Part shown: positions 1-7,645 of the stretch, piece by piece
Layout: every line of letters begins with the position of its first letter
Numbering within the stretch: position 1 is the first letter of the stretch
DNA from: JAIRTY01 sp050257395
GTDB lineage: Bacteria > Actinomycetota > Actinomycetes > Streptosporangiales > Streptosporangiaceae
Direction of reading: 5' to 3'
NCBI GenBank assembly: GCA_050257395.1
Contig: JBLMWU010000280.1
Coordinates: 1 to 60,254 of the forward strand
Length of the DNA: 60,254 bases
Translations under genes and position numbers: made by a program
Notes under the pieces: generated by a model
Database searches by the model: none
The model's input: only the letters and a program-made list of their open reading frames with translations
What the model was told of the DNA's origin: nothing

Positions 1-641
1 GGCCCGGTGTCGCCGTCCCCGGCCCGCTTGAAGTCCTGCGCGGCCAGCAGCGGCACGGCCGTGCCGCCGTCTGACAGCGCGAACAGCGAGACCTCGGGCC
101 CGTCCAGGTACTCCTCGATCACCACCCGGCCGCAGGCCTTGGCGTGGGCCAGTGCCACCGCCCTGTCCTCGGTGACCACCACGCCCTTGCCCGCCGCCAG
201 CCCGTCGGCCTTCACCACGAACGGCGGCCCGAAATCGGTCAGGGCCTCCTCGGCGGCCTGCTCGCTGTCGCAGGTGCGGGCGGCCGCGGTGGGGATGCCG
301 GCCGCCGTCATGATCTCCTTGGCGAACGACTTGGACCCCTCGATCAGGGCGGCATCGCGGTCCGGGCCGAAGCAGGCGATGCCCGCCGCCCGCAGCGCGT
401 CGCCCAGCCCGGCCACCAGCGGCGCCTCCGGCCCGACCACGACCAGGTCCGGGGCGAGGCGGCGGGCGAGCGCGGTGACCGCCCCGGGGTCGGCCAGATC
501 GGCCGGGTGGACGGCGGCCGCCAGCCGGGCGATGCCGGGGTTGCCCGGTGCCGCGTGCAGGTCCGTGACGGCGCTGTCGGCGGCCAGGGCGCGCGCCAGG
601 GCGTGCTCGCGGCCGCCGGAACCCAGGAGGAGGACTCGCAC
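1..641 (-). CDS. purD: phosphoribosylamine--glycine ligase, N-terminal part (cut by window edge)
   Basis: Second step of de novo purine synthesis (GAR synthetase), cytosolic. Reverse-strand translation from GTG at 641 begins MRVLLLGSGGREHALA, the PurD N-terminal nucleotide-fold signature, followed by PDLVVVGPEAPLVAGLGD and the ATP-grasp start KSFAKEIMTAAGIPTA and FVVKADGLAAGKGVVV. All are standard family motifs. About 213 of some 420 residues are inside the window; the 3' end lies beyond base 1. GTG at 641 is chosen because it gives the family-typical MRVLLLGSGGREHA start. It is transcribed in the same direction as the LuxR gene upstream of it (681-1730), about 40 bp away. Confidence 0.95.
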   Translation of the reverse strand, partial: MRVLLLGSGGREHALARALAADSAVTDLHAAPGNPGIARLAAAVHPADLADPGAVTALARRLAPDLVVVGPEAPLVAGLGDALRAAGIACFGPDRDAALIEGSKSFAKEIMTAAGIPTAAARTCDSEQAAEEALTDFGPPFVVKADGLAAGKGVVVTEDRAVALAHAKACGRVVIEEYLDGPEVSLFALSDGGTAVPLLAAQDFKRAGDGDTG

Positions 642-680
642 GCGCGTGAGCCTACCTGGATCGCCCCGCCCGCCCGGCCG

Positions 681-1730
681 TTAGTCCTGGCTGGCCCGGG
701 CGGCCCAGATCCGCTGCACCAGTTCCGCCCGGTTGCTCACGCCGGCCTTCGCGAAGATGCGCTTGAGGTGCTGCTTGACCGTGTTCTCGCTCACCACCGC
801 GCGCTGGGCGATCTGCCTGGTGGTCAGGCCGGTGCTCACCCACTCGGCGATCTGCTGCTCGCGGGCGGACAGGATGTCCCACAGCGGGAGCCGGGCCGCG
901 GGCTCGCCGGTGCACGGGTAGATGAGGGTCAGCGACGCGGCGAACTGCCCTGGCAGCCGCACCGACTTCACGATGAGCTGCACCGGCCGCCCGGGCCCGG
1001 CCGCGTTCCCGACCGCGATCCGCTGGCCCCGCTGCCGGAAGCCCGCCATCGCCTCCGCGATCTGCGGCCGGGCCAGCTCCAGCAGGGAGGGGCTGTCCCC
1101 GGCCGCGGGCTGGCTGGCGGCCCGGTTGGTGTAGATCACGTTCCCGTCCAGGTCGGTGACCACCATCGCCTGCGGCAGCCGGTCCAGGGACGCCTCCAGC
1201 AGGCTGACCCGCTGCCCGGTCTGCTCGTACCGCAGGGCCCGCTCCACCGCCAGCCCGACCTGCTCCGCCGCCTGGCTCGCGGCGGCCAGGTCGGCGGCGG
1301 CGAAGGGGCGGTCGGAGCGGCCGCGGGCGAAGTTGATGGTCCCGATGAACTCACCGGCCACGACGACCGGGGCCTCCAGGGAGTGGAAGAACCCGGCCCG
1401 GCGCAGCACGTCATGGGCTGGCGCGCGCTCCCAGCCCCCGGCGCAGCGGACCCGGGTGCTGTCGATGGGGCGCAGGTGCCGCTGCACGAAATCCAGGACC
1501 GGGTCGCCCGCGCGGCCGTGCTCCTCGTAGTCGGCGAGGAAGTCCGCGGACACGTCGGCCGCCACCATGTCCGGGGAGCCGGAGTCCCGGTCCAGCCGGT
1601 AGAACCCCCGGCCGCGGGCGCCGATCACGTCAGGGACCGCGGTCAGGTAGGCCCGCAGCACCTCGGCCTCGGTGAGCGCGCTCTGCAGGCATGCCGCGAG
1701 CCGGTGCTGGCCGGCGGCGCGGACGGACAT
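681..1730 (-). CDS. LuxR-family transcriptional regulator with GAF/PAS-like sensory region
   Basis: 349 residues. The C-terminal 60 or so form a LuxR/GerE helix-turn-helix (LSAREQQIAEWVSTGLTTRQIAQ, then SENTVKQHLKRIF). The central part reads like a GAF domain (about 110-190; GEFIGTINFARG) followed by a PAS-like segment (about 205-280; QAMVVTDLDGNVIYTNRAA). There is no receiver domain, so it is likely ligand-responsive rather than phosphorylated. It lies downstream of and codirectional with the alpha/beta hydrolase at 1837-2985 and is the only regulator beside the aromatic operon, so it is the natural candidate for its control (inference). A nested inverted repeat at 1765-1806 sits directly upstream. 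Confidence 0.85.
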   Translation of the reverse strand: MSVRAAGQHRLAACLQSALTEAEVLRAYLTAVPDVIGARGRGFYRLDRDSGSPDMVAADVSADFLADYEEHGRAGDPVLDFVQRHLRPIDSTRVRCAGGWERAPAHDVLRRAGFFHSLEAPVVVAGEFIGTINFARGRSDRPFAAADLAAASQAAEQVGLAVERALRYEQTGQRVSLLEASLDRLPQAMVVTDLDGNVIYTNRAASQPAAGDSPSLLELARPQIAEAMAGFRQRGQRIAVGNAAGPGRPVQLIVKSVRLPGQFAASLTLIYPCTGEPAARLPLWDILSAREQQIAEWVSTGLTTRQIAQRAVVSENTVKQHLKRIFAKAGVSNRAELVQRIWAARASQD

Positions 1731-1764
1731 GAGCGTGGGTCACCTGCTATCCGGCTCTGGAGGA

Positions 1765-1806
1765 CTGCCGGTGATGAGGTGAAGTTTCTCACCAAATGAC
1801 CGGCAG
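1765..1806. promoter_or_regulatory. nested inverted repeat upstream of the LuxR gene
   Basis: CTGCCGGT (1765-1772) pairs perfectly with ACCGGCAG (1799-1806), and inside it GGTGA (1778-1782) pairs with TCACC (1789-1793). The two spacers are 5 nt on each side, so the element is symmetrical. It lies between the end of the hydrolase gene (1837) and the LuxR start (1730). No T-tract follows on the minus strand, so an operator or leader hairpin is at least as likely as a terminator. Confidence 0.45.
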
Positions 1807-1836
1807 CGGCCAGAGTCCCGCCAGGCCCCGGCGAGC

Positions 1837-2985
1837 TCAGACGACGGGGTAGGAGCTGTGGCTGACCCCGAGCCTGTCCGCGAACCAGTCGGTGAGCGCG
1901 GCCACCGCGGTCGCGGCGTAGTCGTAGCTGCAGTGCAGGGAGCCCGGCCCGTCGTAGACCTCGAACGTCACGTCGTCGGTGGTCAGGGCGTCGACGAAGC
2001 GCCGGGCGCCGGCCAGGTCCATGATGACGTCGTCGGTGCCGTGCAGCACGTACACCGGCACGCTGATCTGCTGCGCGTAGCCGTCCAGGGTGAACTTCGT
2101 GAGCTTCTCCCGGGCGTCCGCGTCCCCGCTCGCGCCCAGCAGCCACTGCAGCTGCTGCTGCAGCGGCGGGTAGAACTCGTAGAAGTCGGTGAGCACGTCC
2201 CAGGTGCCGCACCAGGCCGCGACCGCCTTGACCCGCTTCTCCACCGCGGCGGCGCGGGGCGCGTAGTAGCCGCCGAGGCTCACCCCGGCCAGGCCGATGG
2301 CCTCGGCGTCGACGTCGTCCCGGGTGGCGAGGTAGTCGAGGATCGCCGCCACCGGCACCTCGTAGTCCGGCCGGCTGTAGATCTTCTTGAACCGCAGCGA
2401 GCCGCCCCGCCCGGGCGTGTCCACGACGACCAGGTTCATGCCGCGGGCCGGGAACTGGTTGCCGCCGAGGAAGTACAGCTCCTCCGCCCACGAGTCGGCC
2501 CCGCCGAGGAACAGGACGGTGGGCCGCCGCTGCGTCCCGGCGTCCGGCCGGACGATGTACCCGTCGAGGACGGCGCCTTCGAAGGGCACGCCGATCTGCT
2601 CGATCTGGGGTCCGGCCAGCCGGGCCGCCTCCCGGAAGCAGCCCACGCCCTCGGTGTAGGCCTCCGCCCGGCGCGGGTCGTGGGAGGGGAAGAAGAACTC
2701 GCTGTGCCGCCAGTAGCTCAGCGCCCGGAACAGGGCCCTGGCGCCGGTGTAGGTGTGCCCGGCGGCGGCCTGGGCGCGCCCGTACCCGGCGACTTCCCGG
2801 GCGGTGCGGCTCCACTCCCGGTGCCACACCTCCACGTCGGTGGAGTCACCGATGCGTGCCGCGGTCCGCGCGCACTCGAACAGGTCGGCCCCGCCCACCG
2901 CGACTTCGGCGAGCAGGCGGAAGGTCTGCAGCGACCAGTCCTCGTTCTGCGGGAAAAGCTCAATCAGGCGCAGTTCCGGCTTCAC
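1837..2985 (-). CDS. alpha/beta hydrolase, 2,6-dihydroxypseudooxynicotine hydrolase-like
   Basis: 382 residues, the size of the C-C bond hydrolases related to nicotine-pathway DHPON hydrolase and FrsA-like enzymes. An N-terminal helical cap (about 1-135) precedes the hydrolase core: nucleophile elbow GVSLGGYY, acid in LHGTDDVIMD, and histidine in GSLHCSYD near the C-terminus. These give a complete Ser-Asp-His set. Family members cleave a carbon-carbon bond in ring-derived diketones, fitting a meta-cleavage-product role here (inference). It is divergent from the dioxygenase operon across a 425-bp intergenic region and codirectional with the LuxR gene. ATG at 2985 is the furthest upstream sensible start. 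Confidence 0.82.
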   Translation of the reverse strand: MKPELRLIELFPQNEDWSLQTFRLLAEVAVGGADLFECARTAARIGDSTDVEVWHREWSRTAREVAGYGRAQAAAGHTYTGARALFRALSYWRHSEFFFPSHDPRRAEAYTEGVGCFREAARLAGPQIEQIGVPFEGAVLDGYIVRPDAGTQRRPTVLFLGGADSWAEELYFLGGNQFPARGMNLVVVDTPGRGGSLRFKKIYSRPDYEVPVAAILDYLATRDDVDAEAIGLAGVSLGGYYAPRAAAVEKRVKAVAAWCGTWDVLTDFYEFYPPLQQQLQWLLGASGDADAREKLTKFTLDGYAQQISVPVYVLHGTDDVIMDLAGARRFVDALTTDDVTFEVYDGPGSLHCSYDYAATAVAALTDWFADRLGVSHSSYPVV

Positions 2986-3410
2986 CGCTCACCTTCCGAT
3001 CGCGTGTTCCTGGCTGATCCGGACGCTAGCGCCGCGGGCCCCGTCCCGCTGTCACCCGGACGGGTCAAACCTGGCGCGGAGCCGGGCCCGGAATGTACCC
3101 AGCGGGGTGACACGCGCACCGGCCCCCGCGCCGTAAGGTGCCGCCGAGGCGCGCGGGCGAGCCACAAGGGCGCGGTGCGCCCGTTCCGGCTGAAGGGCCG
3201 CGCCGCGCCGCCATCTGGTCTACGAGCGGAACCCCAAGGGGCGCGGTAGCGCCCAGGCCGGAGCGAGCCAAAGGGCCGCGCCGCCGTCTGGACTGACGAG
3301 CGAGGCGACGGAGGAGCCGGAGCGGGGAGGGAAGACGGCGGGCTCGAGCGGCCCGGAGGCGAGCGAGGGCCAGAAATGAGCGCCCCGGAGGCGAGGGAGG
3401 GCCGGAGGTA
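2986..3410. promoter_or_regulatory. divergent intergenic region with inverted and direct repeats
   Basis: A 425-bp gene-free stretch between the divergent hydrolase and the dioxygenase operon, so it must hold both promoters. It contains a perfect inverted repeat CCCGTCC-N11-GGACGGG (3040-3064). There are two imperfect direct repeats: about 33-36 nt starting AAGGGCCGCGCCG (3193-3228 and 3270-3302), and about 21 nt around CCCGGAGGCGAG (3351-3371 and 3382-3403). The second pair duplicates a purine-rich ribosome-binding-like stretch followed by ATGAGCG, once at 3376 (not open) and once at the true start 3411. No convincing -35/-10 pair was identified. Confidence 0.5.
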
Positions 3411-3989
3411 ATGAGCGAGCTGGAGATCCGCACGTTGTGGTCGCAGGTGGAGGAGGTCCGCTCCGCGGCGGGCGCGGCCGATGAGGGCGGGCCGCTGCGC
3501 AAGGTGGCGGCCTGCGCGGTGATCCGGAACCCGTTGGCTGGGCACGGGTTCGTCGCCGACCTGTCGCCGCTGGTGGACGGCTCCGCCGCGCTCGGGACCA
3601 GGCTGGGCGAGGCGGCCCGGGCGCTGTGCGGCCCGGTGCAGAGCTACGGCAAGGCCGCCATCGTCGGCACCGCCGGTGAGCAGGAGCACGGCAACGCCGT
3701 GCTGACGTCCGCGTTCGGCGACGCCTTCCGGGCGGCGATCGGCGGCGGCAGGGCGTGGATCAGCTCGGCCACCAAGCGGGCGGCCCCCGGCTCGGTGATC
3801 GACGTGCCGCTCGCCTTCAAGGACGAGATCTGGGTGCGCAGCCACTACGACGCGCTGGAGGTCCGGGTCCCGGACGCGCCGCTGCCGGACGAGATCGTGG
3901 TGATCGCCGCCGTGGCCAGCCGCGGCCGGATCAACGCCAGGCTCGGCGGCATGACCCTGGCCCAGGCCACCGGGGAGCAGGCGGGATGA
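3411..3989 (+). CDS. amino acid synthesis family protein (DUF1185)
   Basis: 192 residues matching the small family annotated as amino acid synthesis (AA_synth/DUF1185). Family-like stretches are RKVAACAVIRNPLAGHGFV, GKAAIVGTAGEQEHGNAVL and APGSVIDVPLAFKDEIWVRSHY. The biochemical function of the family is not established. It is the first gene of the operon; ATG at 3411 follows a GGAGG-type ribosome-binding site, and its TGA overlaps the ATG of the amidohydrolase (ATGA at 3986-3989), indicating translational coupling. Members often sit in catabolic clusters, which fits here. A direct catalytic role is not shown by any motif I can point to. Confidence 0.8.
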   Translation: MSELEIRTLWSQVEEVRSAAGAADEGGPLRKVAACAVIRNPLAGHGFVADLSPLVDGSAALGTRLGEAARALCGPVQSYGKAAIVGTAGEQEHGNAVLTSAFGDAFRAAIGGGRAWISSATKRAAPGSVIDVPLAFKDEIWVRSHYDALEVRVPDAPLPDEIVVIAAVASRGRINARLGGMTLAQATGEQAG

Positions 3990-5185
3990 GCCCGACCCTC
4001 GCCCTGGTCAACGCGGGGGCGGTGTTCACGGGGGACCTGGCCGAGCCGGTGGCCGCGGGCGTGGACACGGTCGTCTGCGACGGCGGGACCATCGCCGCGG
4101 CCGGCGCCCGGGCGGACCTGGCTGACCTCCTCGGCGCCGCCGAGGTGACGGTGGACGTGCGCGGGGCGACCATCGCGCCAGGGCTCATCGACTCCCACTG
4201 CCACGTCGTGCTGGGCGACTACACGCCGCGCCAGCAGACCGTCGGCTTCCTGGCCAGCTACGTGCACGGCGGCATCACCCGGTGCATCTCACCGGGCGAG
4301 ATCCACGCGCCCGGGCGGCCGCACGACGCCGCCGGGGTGAAGGCGCTCGCCATCGCGGCGCGCGCCTGCTTCGAGAACTTCCGGCCCGGCGGCATGCGGG
4401 TCCACGCCGGCGCGATCGTGCTCGAACCGGTGCTGACCGGCCAGGACTTCGCGGACGTGCAGGCGGCCGGGGTCCGGCTGGCGAAGTTCGGCTTCGGGCT
4501 GTACGCCGACCCCGCGGACGGGGTGGACCAGGTCCGCTGGGCACAGCAGCACGGCATCACCGTCATGTGCCACTCCGGCGGGGCGAGCATCCCCGGGTCC
4601 AAGCCCATCACCCCGGACCACCTGCTGCTGCTGCGCCCGGACGTGTGCGGCCACATCAACGGCGGGCCGACCTCGCTGCCGGAGGACGGGGTGGATGTGC
4701 TGGTCCGCGAGACGGACATGGCGCTGCAGCTCGTGCAGGCCGGCAACCTGCGGTCGTCCCTGCGCATCCTGGCGCTGGCCCGCGAAACCGGCAACCTGCA
4801 CCGGGTGGTGATCGGCTCGGACACGCCCACCGGGACCGGCGTGATGCCGCTCGGCATGATCAAGACCGTGGCCGAGCTGTCGTCGCTCGGCGGCCTCCCG
4901 CCCGCCGAGGCGTGGGCGCTGGCCACCGGCAACTGCGCCCGGGTGTGGGGCCTGGACGCCGGCCTCGTCCGGCCGGGCCGGCCCGCCGACCTGGTCGTCA
5001 TGGACGCGCCGTGGGGCTCGGCGGCCGGCGACGCCGCCGGCGCGCTGGCCCGGGGGGACATCCCGGGCATCAGCGCCGTGCTGACCGACGGCGTGGTCCG
5101 CCTGCTGGCCAGCCGGAACACCCCGCAGGCGGCGCGCCAGGTGGCGGCCCCGGCGTCGCTGGCCCACCTGTCAGGGGGGCACTAG
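3986..5185 (+). CDS. enamidase-like amidohydrolase
   Basis: 399 residues, metal-dependent amidohydrolase superfamily. Visible metal/active-site motifs are IAPGLIDSHCHVV (HxH-like site), VMCHSGGA and CGHINGGPT (later histidines), and VIGSDTPTGTG (catalytic Asp). The overall arrangement resembles enamidase, which hydrolyses a cyclic enamide in anaerobic nicotinate breakdown. An N-terminal beta-sandwich and C-terminal PGRPADLVVMD are typical. Start is ATG 3986 (a longer upstream frame exists but overlaps the DUF1185 gene fully). It suggests that the operon's substrate or an intermediate contains a C-N bond such as a lactam or enamide; this is inference. Confidence 0.8.
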   Translation: MSPTLALVNAGAVFTGDLAEPVAAGVDTVVCDGGTIAAAGARADLADLLGAAEVTVDVRGATIAPGLIDSHCHVVLGDYTPRQQTVGFLASYVHGGITRCISPGEIHAPGRPHDAAGVKALAIAARACFENFRPGGMRVHAGAIVLEPVLTGQDFADVQAAGVRLAKFGFGLYADPADGVDQVRWAQQHGITVMCHSGGASIPGSKPITPDHLLLLRPDVCGHINGGPTSLPEDGVDVLVRETDMALQLVQAGNLRSSLRILALARETGNLHRVVIGSDTPTGTGVMPLGMIKTVAELSSLGGLPPAEAWALATGNCARVWGLDAGLVRPGRPADLVVMDAPWGSAAGDAAGALARGDIPGISAVLTDGVVRLLASRNTPQAARQVAAPASLAHLSGGH

Positions 5186-5186
5186 C

Positions 5187-5384
5187 GTGCGGGTCGAGGC
5201 GGACCTGGGCGCCTGCCAGGGATACGTGTGCTGCGTCATGGCCGCCCCGGAGGTCTTCGACGTGGACGACGACAGCGGCAAGGTCGTGCTGCTCACCGGC
5301 GAGCCGGGCGAGGAGCTGCGGGCGAAGGTGGCGGAGGCCGTCCGGTCCTGCCCGTCCGGGGCGCTCCGGCTGGCAGACGGCTGA
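5187..5384 (+). CDS. 3Fe-4S-type ferredoxin
   Basis: 65 residues beginning GTG at 5187, one base after the preceding stop. Pattern: an early C-x5-C (within ACQGYVCCVMAAPEVF) and a late SCPSGAL cysteine, the arrangement of single-cluster actinobacterial ferredoxins that serve P450s and ring dioxygenases. There are two adjacent cysteines in the first motif. It is the likely electron donor to the Rieske dioxygenase encoded downstream (7642-9482). No ferredoxin reductase gene is visible in the window, so reduction must come from elsewhere. Confidence 0.85.
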   Translation: MRVEADLGACQGYVCCVMAAPEVFDVDDDSGKVVLLTGEPGEELRAKVAEAVRSCPSGALRLADG

Positions 5385-5481
5385 GCGGCCCGAAAAAGTA
5401 CCCGATTGAGTAATCCGCCCCGCGGCGGCCAGTGGCTAGGCTGCGGCAGAAGGGCCACCGCGGCCGTGGGAGGCACCGCTC

Positions 5482-5745
5482 ATGTACGGCCTGCACAAAC
5501 TCCTGTGGGAGCTGCGCCGCGACCCGGACCTCGCCGCGCGGTTCCGCGCCGACCCGGCCGCTGTCACCAGCCGGTACGACCTCACCGGGCCGGAACGGGA
5601 CGCCATGATCAACCGGGATTTCCGGTTCCTGTTCGGCCAGGGGGTCAACCCGTATCTGCTGTATTTCTGCGCGCTGCAGATCGGGGTGAGCCGGGACGCC
5701 TACTACGCGCAGCTCCGCGGCGAGCCGGCACCGCAGGGAGGGTGA
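5482..5745 (+). CDS. LigA-type alpha subunit of class III extradiol dioxygenase
   Basis: 87 residues matching the small LigA-like helical subunit of protocatechuate 4,5-dioxygenase-type enzymes: HKLLWELRRDPDLAARFRADP, then LTGPERDAMINRDFRFLFGQGVNPYLLYF. This subunit covers the LigB active site. ATG at 5482 follows GGGAGG with good spacing. The gene ends 7 bp before ligB, so the subunits are probably coupled. The 97 bp before it (5385-5481) may contain a weak promoter but I see no clear elements. Confidence 0.85.
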   Translation: MYGLHKLLWELRRDPDLAARFRADPAAVTSRYDLTGPERDAMINRDFRFLFGQGVNPYLLYFCALQIGVSRDAYYAQLRGEPAPQGG

Positions 5746-5751
5746 CACCAG

Positions 5752-6585
5752 GTGGCCCACCTAAGCGGGGTCTACGCGACCTCACACTCGCCCGGGATGA
5801 CCGGGTTCCCCGGGCGCGCCGACCCGGCCAGGCGGGAGCCGGTCATGACCGCGTTCGCCGAGGTGGCCGCCCGGGTCGCCGCGATCAGGCCGGACGTGAT
5901 CGTCGCCGTGTCGGTGGAGCACTTCACCAACTTCTTCCTGTCCAACCTGCCCGCGTTCTGCGTGGTCACCTCCGACCGTCATCTCGGCCCGGTCACCGCC
6001 GAGATGGGAGAGTTCCTGCAGATACCGCAGCGGCACTACCCGGGCGCGCCCGCGCTGGCGGGCCACCTCTACCGGTACGCCCTCGGCCACGACTTCGACC
6101 CGTCCCTGGCCGAGGGCGGCTTCGACTTCGACGAGAACTTCTGCGTGCCGCTGCGGCTCATCGCCGCCGACCCGGCCACCCCCGTGCTGCCGGTCGTCGT
6201 GAACGGGGTGAACCCGCCCTACCCGACCCCCGCGCGCTGCTACGCGTTCGGGCGGATGCTGCGCGGCGCCGTCGAGGCGTTCAGCCAGGACCTGCGGGTG
6301 GTGGTGCTGGCCACCGGCGGGCTGTCCCACTGGGTCGGGATGCCGCAGTCCGGCACCATCAACACCGGGTTCGACCGGGAGTTCCTGCGCCGGCTGGGCA
6401 AGGGCGACCGGGCGGCACTGGTGGACTACACCGACGAGGAGCTCGACGCCGCCGGCAACGGGGCACACGAGATCCGGACCTGGCTGGTCGCCGCGGGCGC
6501 GGCCGGCGTGGGCTTCGACACCCTGGCCTACGAGCCGGTCCCGCAGTGGCTGACCGGGACCGCCGTGGCCGCCGCCCGCCTGTAG
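5752..6585 (+). CDS. LigB-type catalytic subunit, extradiol ring-cleavage dioxygenase
   Basis: 277 residues, class III extradiol (LigB) fold using non-heme Fe(II). Family features: an early HSPGM (His iron ligand region), VSVEHFTNFF (second His), DENFCVPLRL, and ATGGLSHWVG containing the conserved catalytic SH motif. GTG start at 5752 after GGGAGGGTGAC. Expected reaction: meta (extradiol) opening of a catecholic ring made by the dioxygenase/dehydrogenase pair encoded downstream. The exact substrate cannot be read from sequence. Confidence 0.87.
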   Translation: MAHLSGVYATSHSPGMTGFPGRADPARREPVMTAFAEVAARVAAIRPDVIVAVSVEHFTNFFLSNLPAFCVVTSDRHLGPVTAEMGEFLQIPQRHYPGAPALAGHLYRYALGHDFDPSLAEGGFDFDENFCVPLRLIAADPATPVLPVVVNGVNPPYPTPARCYAFGRMLRGAVEAFSQDLRVVVLATGGLSHWVGMPQSGTINTGFDREFLRRLGKGDRAALVDYTDEELDAAGNGAHEIRTWLVAAGAAGVGFDTLAYEPVPQWLTGTAVAAARL

Positions 6586-6610
6586 TGCAGACCCCGAGCA
6601 AGGAGCGAGG

Positions 6611-7645
6611 ATGACGACCACCCCCACCATCACCGCGCGCGATCTGCGGGGCGTGATGGCCTACCCGCCCACCCCGGCGCTGCCCGGCTCGGAACGCGCC
6701 GACGCGCGCAACACGGTCGACCTGGCGGAGACCGAGCGCATGATCCGGGTCCTGATCGAGGACGGGGTCGACGCGATCGCGCTCAACGGCACGCTGGGCG
6801 AGTGCGCCAGCCTCATGCTGGGCGAATGGAAGGACTTCGCCGCCTGCGTGGCTGACACGGTGCGGGCGGTGCGGCCCGGCTTTCCGGTCTTCATCGGGGC
6901 CACCACGCTCAACACCCGCGACACCATCGAGCGGATGCGCTTCCTCGCGGACATCGGCATCCCCGGCACCCTGCTCGGCCGCCCCATGTGGGGCGAGATG
7001 GTCAGCGACGTGATGATCCGCTTCTACCGGGACGTGGCCGCGGCCGTGCCGCAGCTGGCCATCTGCGTGTACGACAACACCGCGGCGTTCCGCGGCATCA
7101 TCCCCCGGCCGGTGTACCGGGCGCTGGCCGAACTGCCGCAGATCGTGGCGGTGAAGTACGCGGGCGGCGCTTCGGTCGGCTTCCGGTTCCACAACGACCT
7201 GGCCGTAGTGGGCACCGCGTTCCCGCTGATGCTGATCGAGACCGACTGGTACCCCGCCTGGACCATGTACGGCGAGGAGTACGCGCCGATGTGCTGGAGC
7301 TCCACCACCGCCTGCGGGCCCGCGCCGGTGCTGGCGCTGCGGGACGCGCTGCGCGAGGGGCGCGACGAGGACGCGCGGTGGGTCAGCGAACGGCTCCGCT
7401 GGGCGCACGAGCCGTTCCTGGTCGGCCAGGACTTCGGCGAGTTCGCCAAGTACAACGTGCCGCTGGAGAAGATCCGGGTGAACGCGGCCGGGTACATCCG
7501 GGTCGGCAAGTCCCGCCCGCCCTACAGCGAGGACTTGGTGCCGCAGCAGCACGCCGACGGCGCCATCGCCCACATCGACCGCTACAAGCAGGTGCTCAAA
7601 GAGGTCGCCGAGCGGTTCGGCAACCGGGGCGGAGGGGCGTCATGA
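6611..7645 (+). CDS. hydratase-aldolase, trans-o-hydroxybenzylidenepyruvate type (DapA superfamily)
   Basis: 344 residues, class I aldolase of the dihydrodipicolinate synthase superfamily. GVMAYPPTPAL, LNGTLGECASLMLGEWKDF, GATTLNTRDTIERM and GTLLGRPMW match the NahE/PhdG-like hydratase-aldolases, which split an unsaturated 2-oxo acid into an aromatic aldehyde plus pyruvate. The Schiff-base lysine is in IVAVKYAGG. NahE-type enzymes act after ring opening of fused-ring diols, so this gene is the best clue that the substrate is bicyclic or polycyclic. ATG 6611 after AAGGAGCGAGG; its stop overlaps the next start. Confidence 0.87.
   Translation: MTTTPTITARDLRGVMAYPPTPALPGSERADARNTVDLAETERMIRVLIEDGVDAIALNGTLGECASLMLGEWKDFAACVADTVRAVRPGFPVFIGATTLNTRDTIERMRFLADIGIPGTLLGRPMWGEMVSDVMIRFYRDVAAAVPQLAICVYDNTAAFRGIIPRPVYRALAELPQIVAVKYAGGASVGFRFHNDLAVVGTAFPLMLIETDWYPAWTMYGEEYAPMCWSSTTACGPAPVLALRDALREGRDEDARWVSERLRWAHEPFLVGQDFGEFAKYNVPLEKIRVNAAGYIRVGKSRPPYSEDLVPQQHADGAIAHIDRYKQVLKEVAERFGNRGGGAS

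Noticed and set aside
3755..3985. Longer start for the amidohydrolase gene
   Set aside because: The extension lies fully inside the DUF1185 gene in another frame and has no family similarity; the ATGA overlap at 3986 is a better start.
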